From positions 1 to 6,481 of the forward strand of contig CAZLGM010000190.1 in the NCBI GenBank assembly GCA_964558875.1: a DNA stretch of 6,481 nt, read 5' to 3'. The position numbers were made by a program, and so were the translations under genes. This DNA is from CAZLGM01 sp964558875. GTDB lineage: Bacteria; Desulfobacterota; Desulfobulbia; Desulfobulbales; Desulfocapsaceae. Positions 4,218 to 6,481 of the stretch are shown here, one piece after another (position 1 is the first letter of the stretch; every line of letters starts with the position of its first letter). The notes under the pieces were generated by a model, which was not told where the DNA came from, made no database searches, and worked only from the letters and a program-made list of their open reading frames with translations.

Positions 4218-6481
4218 TCAAGTGGTCAGCGTCCGATAGATTTCCACCATTCGTATAGGCAGCTTGCGGATGTCGTTGACAAAAATATAATTTACCGGGC
4301 CATACATATGGTCCATGTAATCATGGGCATGGTGGTCGATGGTGATGCAGAAAGGGTGGATGCCGGCCATTTTTGCCTCAATCAGCGCGTGTCTGGTGTC
4401 TTCAATAGCGTACTCGCCTTTGTAATCGTCGTAATCTTCAGGTTTGCCGTCGGTCAGGGTGATCAGCAACCGCACCTTCGAGTCACTTTCCGATAGCAAC
4501 CGGGTCGAATGCCTGATAGCCGGTCCCATTCGTGTATATTCCCGCGGTGAGATGGCACCGATCCGTTTTCTCACCTTTTCACCATACGGTTCCTGTAAGT
4601 GTTTGATATGAAACAGTTCGCAGCGGGTCCGTTTCATTCCTGAAAAACCGTAAATACCATACCGGTCTCCAAGCATTTCCAGGGCCTCAGTCAGCAGGAC
4701 CAGCGATTCCTTGATTGTTGTGCCTACCCAGCCGACAGTTGAGTTGGACATGTCGACTAGAAATATGACGCTGATATCGCGTTCATCCCGGAGTAGTTTA
4801 ATAAACAGCCTGTCGGAGGGCGGCAGCCCGGCCCTGGTGTCGGCAAGTGAGTCGACCAGAGCATCCAGATCGATATCGTCACCATCCCTCTGTCTTCTGG
4901 CAAAACGATCCGTTGTCCGTATCAATTCGAACTGATGCCGAAGCCGGGTCATTATGCCATGGTACTTTGCCATGGTGCTCATGATGAAATCCGAACGGGT
5001 TTCCGGCAGCTCTTTGACATCAACAGCACACCAGTTCTTTCTGTACCCCTGACGGCGATAGTCCCATTCATCGTAAAGAAAGGATTCGCAGGTGAGCTGT
5101 TCTTCCTGGGCGACAATGAGTTGCTCACTCCCGGGCGCCGTTGAGTCACCGGCTTTGCCGACGGCGCTGCTGATAAAACGGGCGGGCAGGTGGGAAAATT
5201 CATCAATGACCTTTTCAGCAGCAAAAGTCAGCTCTTCGGGCATCTGTGTTTCTTCGTTATTTAAGAGCATTAAGAGTGGGGACATGTGCTCATCAACGGT
5301 TCCAGCAAATTCAGGGTCCATGATCATGGTGATGTCGGATTCGATGGCGCCGGTTCCGTCCTGTATCATCTTTTCTGTTTCAACAAGGCTCTGCAGTCTC
5401 TCTTTGGGCAGGCTGAGAAGATGGGTTGCCAGTGAGTCGATAAACGTTTCACTGATTCTCACCAGATGTGCCGCATGGATAATGGCTATTGCCTCCAACC
5501 GTGGCTCACCCTGAAAGTGAAGCGGTTGCACACCTTCATAATCAGCAACCCTGTTATTCCGGTGGGATAAATACCAAACTTCTGCAGCCTTCAGGCTGTC
5601 AAAAACACTCACACCGTCGGTCCGTAATTTGTGGAAATAACCGGTAATCGGTGGAGGCAGAGCGGTTTGATCAAGACTGTCGGCTAACAACCGGTTCTGC
5701 AGCCTGATCAACTCGGTGGCTGCAGGATGAGTGTCTTGAGGAATCCGGATCTGCGGCCATCTCATTTTATCCATGTTTCGGATAAGTCCGGGCAGCTCTT
5801 TGGCAAGGTAGGCGTGGATACGAATGGTTTCCAGGAAAAAATAGAGGTCGCGGGCCAGAAGCGGGGTCTCGAATTGTTTGAAAAACGAACTCAGCCAGAG
5901 TTCCGAGTGGGTTTCAACGTCTTGGTTCTTCCGGTCAGAGGGAGCAACAGTGAAACTCTTATTGCGGATGAATCCCCATTGGAAGGCGAGGATAAGTTTG
6001 TAGAGCAGCAGATTATCATGCTTGCTGTTAAAAGTTGCCAACTCAGGCGGAACAAAGATGGTATCGGTATCGGTATAGGTTGTCGTGGATGAGGAAATCA
6101 ATAGATCACGGCCTGCAATTCCCCGGATAAATGGGAGCAGGCGGCCTTCAATCTCAGAAAGCGAGATAAGCCCCTGCCCGCTTTGATATCCCGAATAGGA
6201 AAGGTGATCACGGATAAACCGCTGGGTGGCCCGTAATCCATCCTGTTCATATCGGTCCAGGATATCACAGACCCATTGGTGCATCCTGGAAATGGGAAAG
6301 ATATCCAGGGTTTTTGGAGCCGCCTGCAGGAAATCATAACAAAGCGAGTTGGAAATAGGCCAGATCGATGGAATATGATTGAATATTTCATGACAGACGT
6401 TGTCGGGTTTATGCAGATATGGCTCAACCACTTCCTCCACATCCCATTCATTGGGGATATCGGGAGCGACAAGAGAATAAA
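4218..6481 (-). CDS. NorD/CbbO-like VWA-domain protein, 5' end outside the window
   Basis: At least 740 codons from GTG 6440, and the frame stays open to the window edge (13 further codons, reading YSLVAPDIPNEWD just before that GTG). The true start is probably beyond 6481 and the entry is partial. Numbering from GTG 6440, residues about 555-735 form a von Willebrand A domain with an intact MIDAS: DMSNS (D563, S565, S567), T636 in REYTRMG and D664 in LTDGKPEDYDDY. The lead-in YDEWDYRRQGYRKNWC (456-471) and the EYAIEDTRHAL stretch (676-686) are typical of NorD and CbbO. The N-terminal half is mostly helical in character, without membrane segments. Known relatives work with a MoxR-type AAA+ ATPase (NorQ, CbbQ): NorD in nitric oxide reductase maturation, CbbO as the Rubisco adaptor for CbbQ. 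The length is nearer CbbO than NorD. The ATPase is not in the window and would be expected upstream of this gene. The client enzyme cannot be named. Confidence 0.88.
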   Translation of the reverse strand, partial: YSLVAPDIPNEWDVEEVVEPYLHKPDNVCHEIFNHIPSIWPISNSLCYDFLQAAPKTLDIFPISRMHQWVCDILDRYEQDGLRATQRFIRDHLSYSGYQSGQGLISLSEIEGRLLPFIRGIAGRDLLISSSTTTYTDTDTIFVPPELATFNSKHDNLLLYKLILAFQWGFIRNKSFTVAPSDRKNQDVETHSELWLSSFFKQFETPLLARDLYFFLETIRIHAYLAKELPGLIRNMDKMRWPQIRIPQDTHPAATELIRLQNRLLADSLDQTALPPPITGYFHKLRTDGVSVFDSLKAAEVWYLSHRNNRVADYEGVQPLHFQGEPRLEAIAIIHAAHLVRISETFIDSLATHLLSLPKERLQSLVETEKMIQDGTGAIESDITMIMDPEFAGTVDEHMSPLLMLLNNEETQMPEELTFAAEKVIDEFSHLPARFISSAVGKAGDSTAPGSEQLIVAQEEQLTCESFLYDEWDYRRQGYRKNWCAVDVKELPETRSDFIMSTMAKYHGIMTRLRHQFELIRTTDRFARRQRDGDDIDLDALVDSLADTRAGLPPSDRLFIKLLRDERDISVIFLVDMSNSTVGWVGTTIKESLVLLTEALEMLGDRYGIYGFSGMKRTRCELFHIKHLQEPYGEKVRKRIGAISPREYTRMGPAIRHSTRLLSESDSKVRLLITLTDGKPEDYDDYKGEYAIEDTRHALIEAKMAGIHPFCITIDHHAHDYMDHMYGPVNYIFVNDIRKLPIRMVEIYRTLTT

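Noticed and set aside
4955..4976. TGCCATGGT repeated 13 bp apart
   Set aside because: It lies inside the conserved coding region of the VWA protein (around residues 488-495) and is explained by codons for Met, Ala and His-Gly.
5092..5514. Plus-strand open frame of 140 codons inside the VWA gene
   Set aside because: It is antisense to a strongly supported gene, Ser-rich, without domain motifs or a ribosome site.
6098..6472. Second open minus-strand frame at the right edge
   Set aside because: It runs in another frame of the VWA gene, whose own frame carries coherent, family-like protein sequence through the same bases.
1..6481. CRISPR array, tRNA, rRNA, prophage or defence genes
   Set aside because: No regularly spaced repeats, cloverleaf-like sequence or phage/defence protein motif was seen on either strand.

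Overview
The window reads as an ordinary, densely packed chromosomal segment of a Gram-negative bacterium. It has medium GC, short gaps, convergent gene pairs and a two-component operon with overlapping genes. A NorD/CbbO-type VWA protein, a HemC with a variant active-site loop and a cytoplasmic EEP-family hydrolase together fit a sulfate-reducing or related lineage (Desulfobacterota, perhaps Desulfobulbales). That placement is an impression from protein style only; no marker gene settles it.

Layout, left to right. (1) 105-2157, + strand: an OmpR/PhoB-type response regulator and its membrane histidine kinase, overlapping by 20 bp and surely co-transcribed. The signal and the regulon cannot be read from the window. 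(2) 2158-2271: a 114-bp element with about 35-bp imperfect terminal inverted repeats and a 4-bp TTAG direct repeat on each side. It looks like a MITE or transposon-derived miniature element inserted exactly where two convergent genes meet. (3) 2272-3003, - strand: an endonuclease/exonuclease/phosphatase-family protein with all the usual catalytic motifs and unknown substrate. (4) 3004-3274: a divergent intergenic region holding a small inverted repeat and two 23-nt imperfect tandem repeats ahead of hemC. (5) 3275-4210, + strand: hemC, hydroxymethylbilane synthase of tetrapyrrole synthesis. (6) 4218-6481, - strand: a long NorD/CbbO-like VWA protein with an intact MIDAS motif. It ends 7 bp from hemC and its reading frame runs off the right edge, so its 5' end lies outside the window.

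The genes do not form one pathway. The two-component pair is a self-contained sensing unit. HemC makes the linear tetrapyrrole precursor of haem, sirohaem and cobalamin. The VWA protein is probably one half of a MoxR-ATPase/VWA pair that activates a metalloenzyme, with the ATPase expected beyond base 6481. No CRISPR array, tRNA, rRNA, prophage gene or transposase was seen. The best candidate for something unusual is the 114-bp element: removing it with one TTAG copy rebuilds two convergent genes whose stop codons overlap in those four bases.
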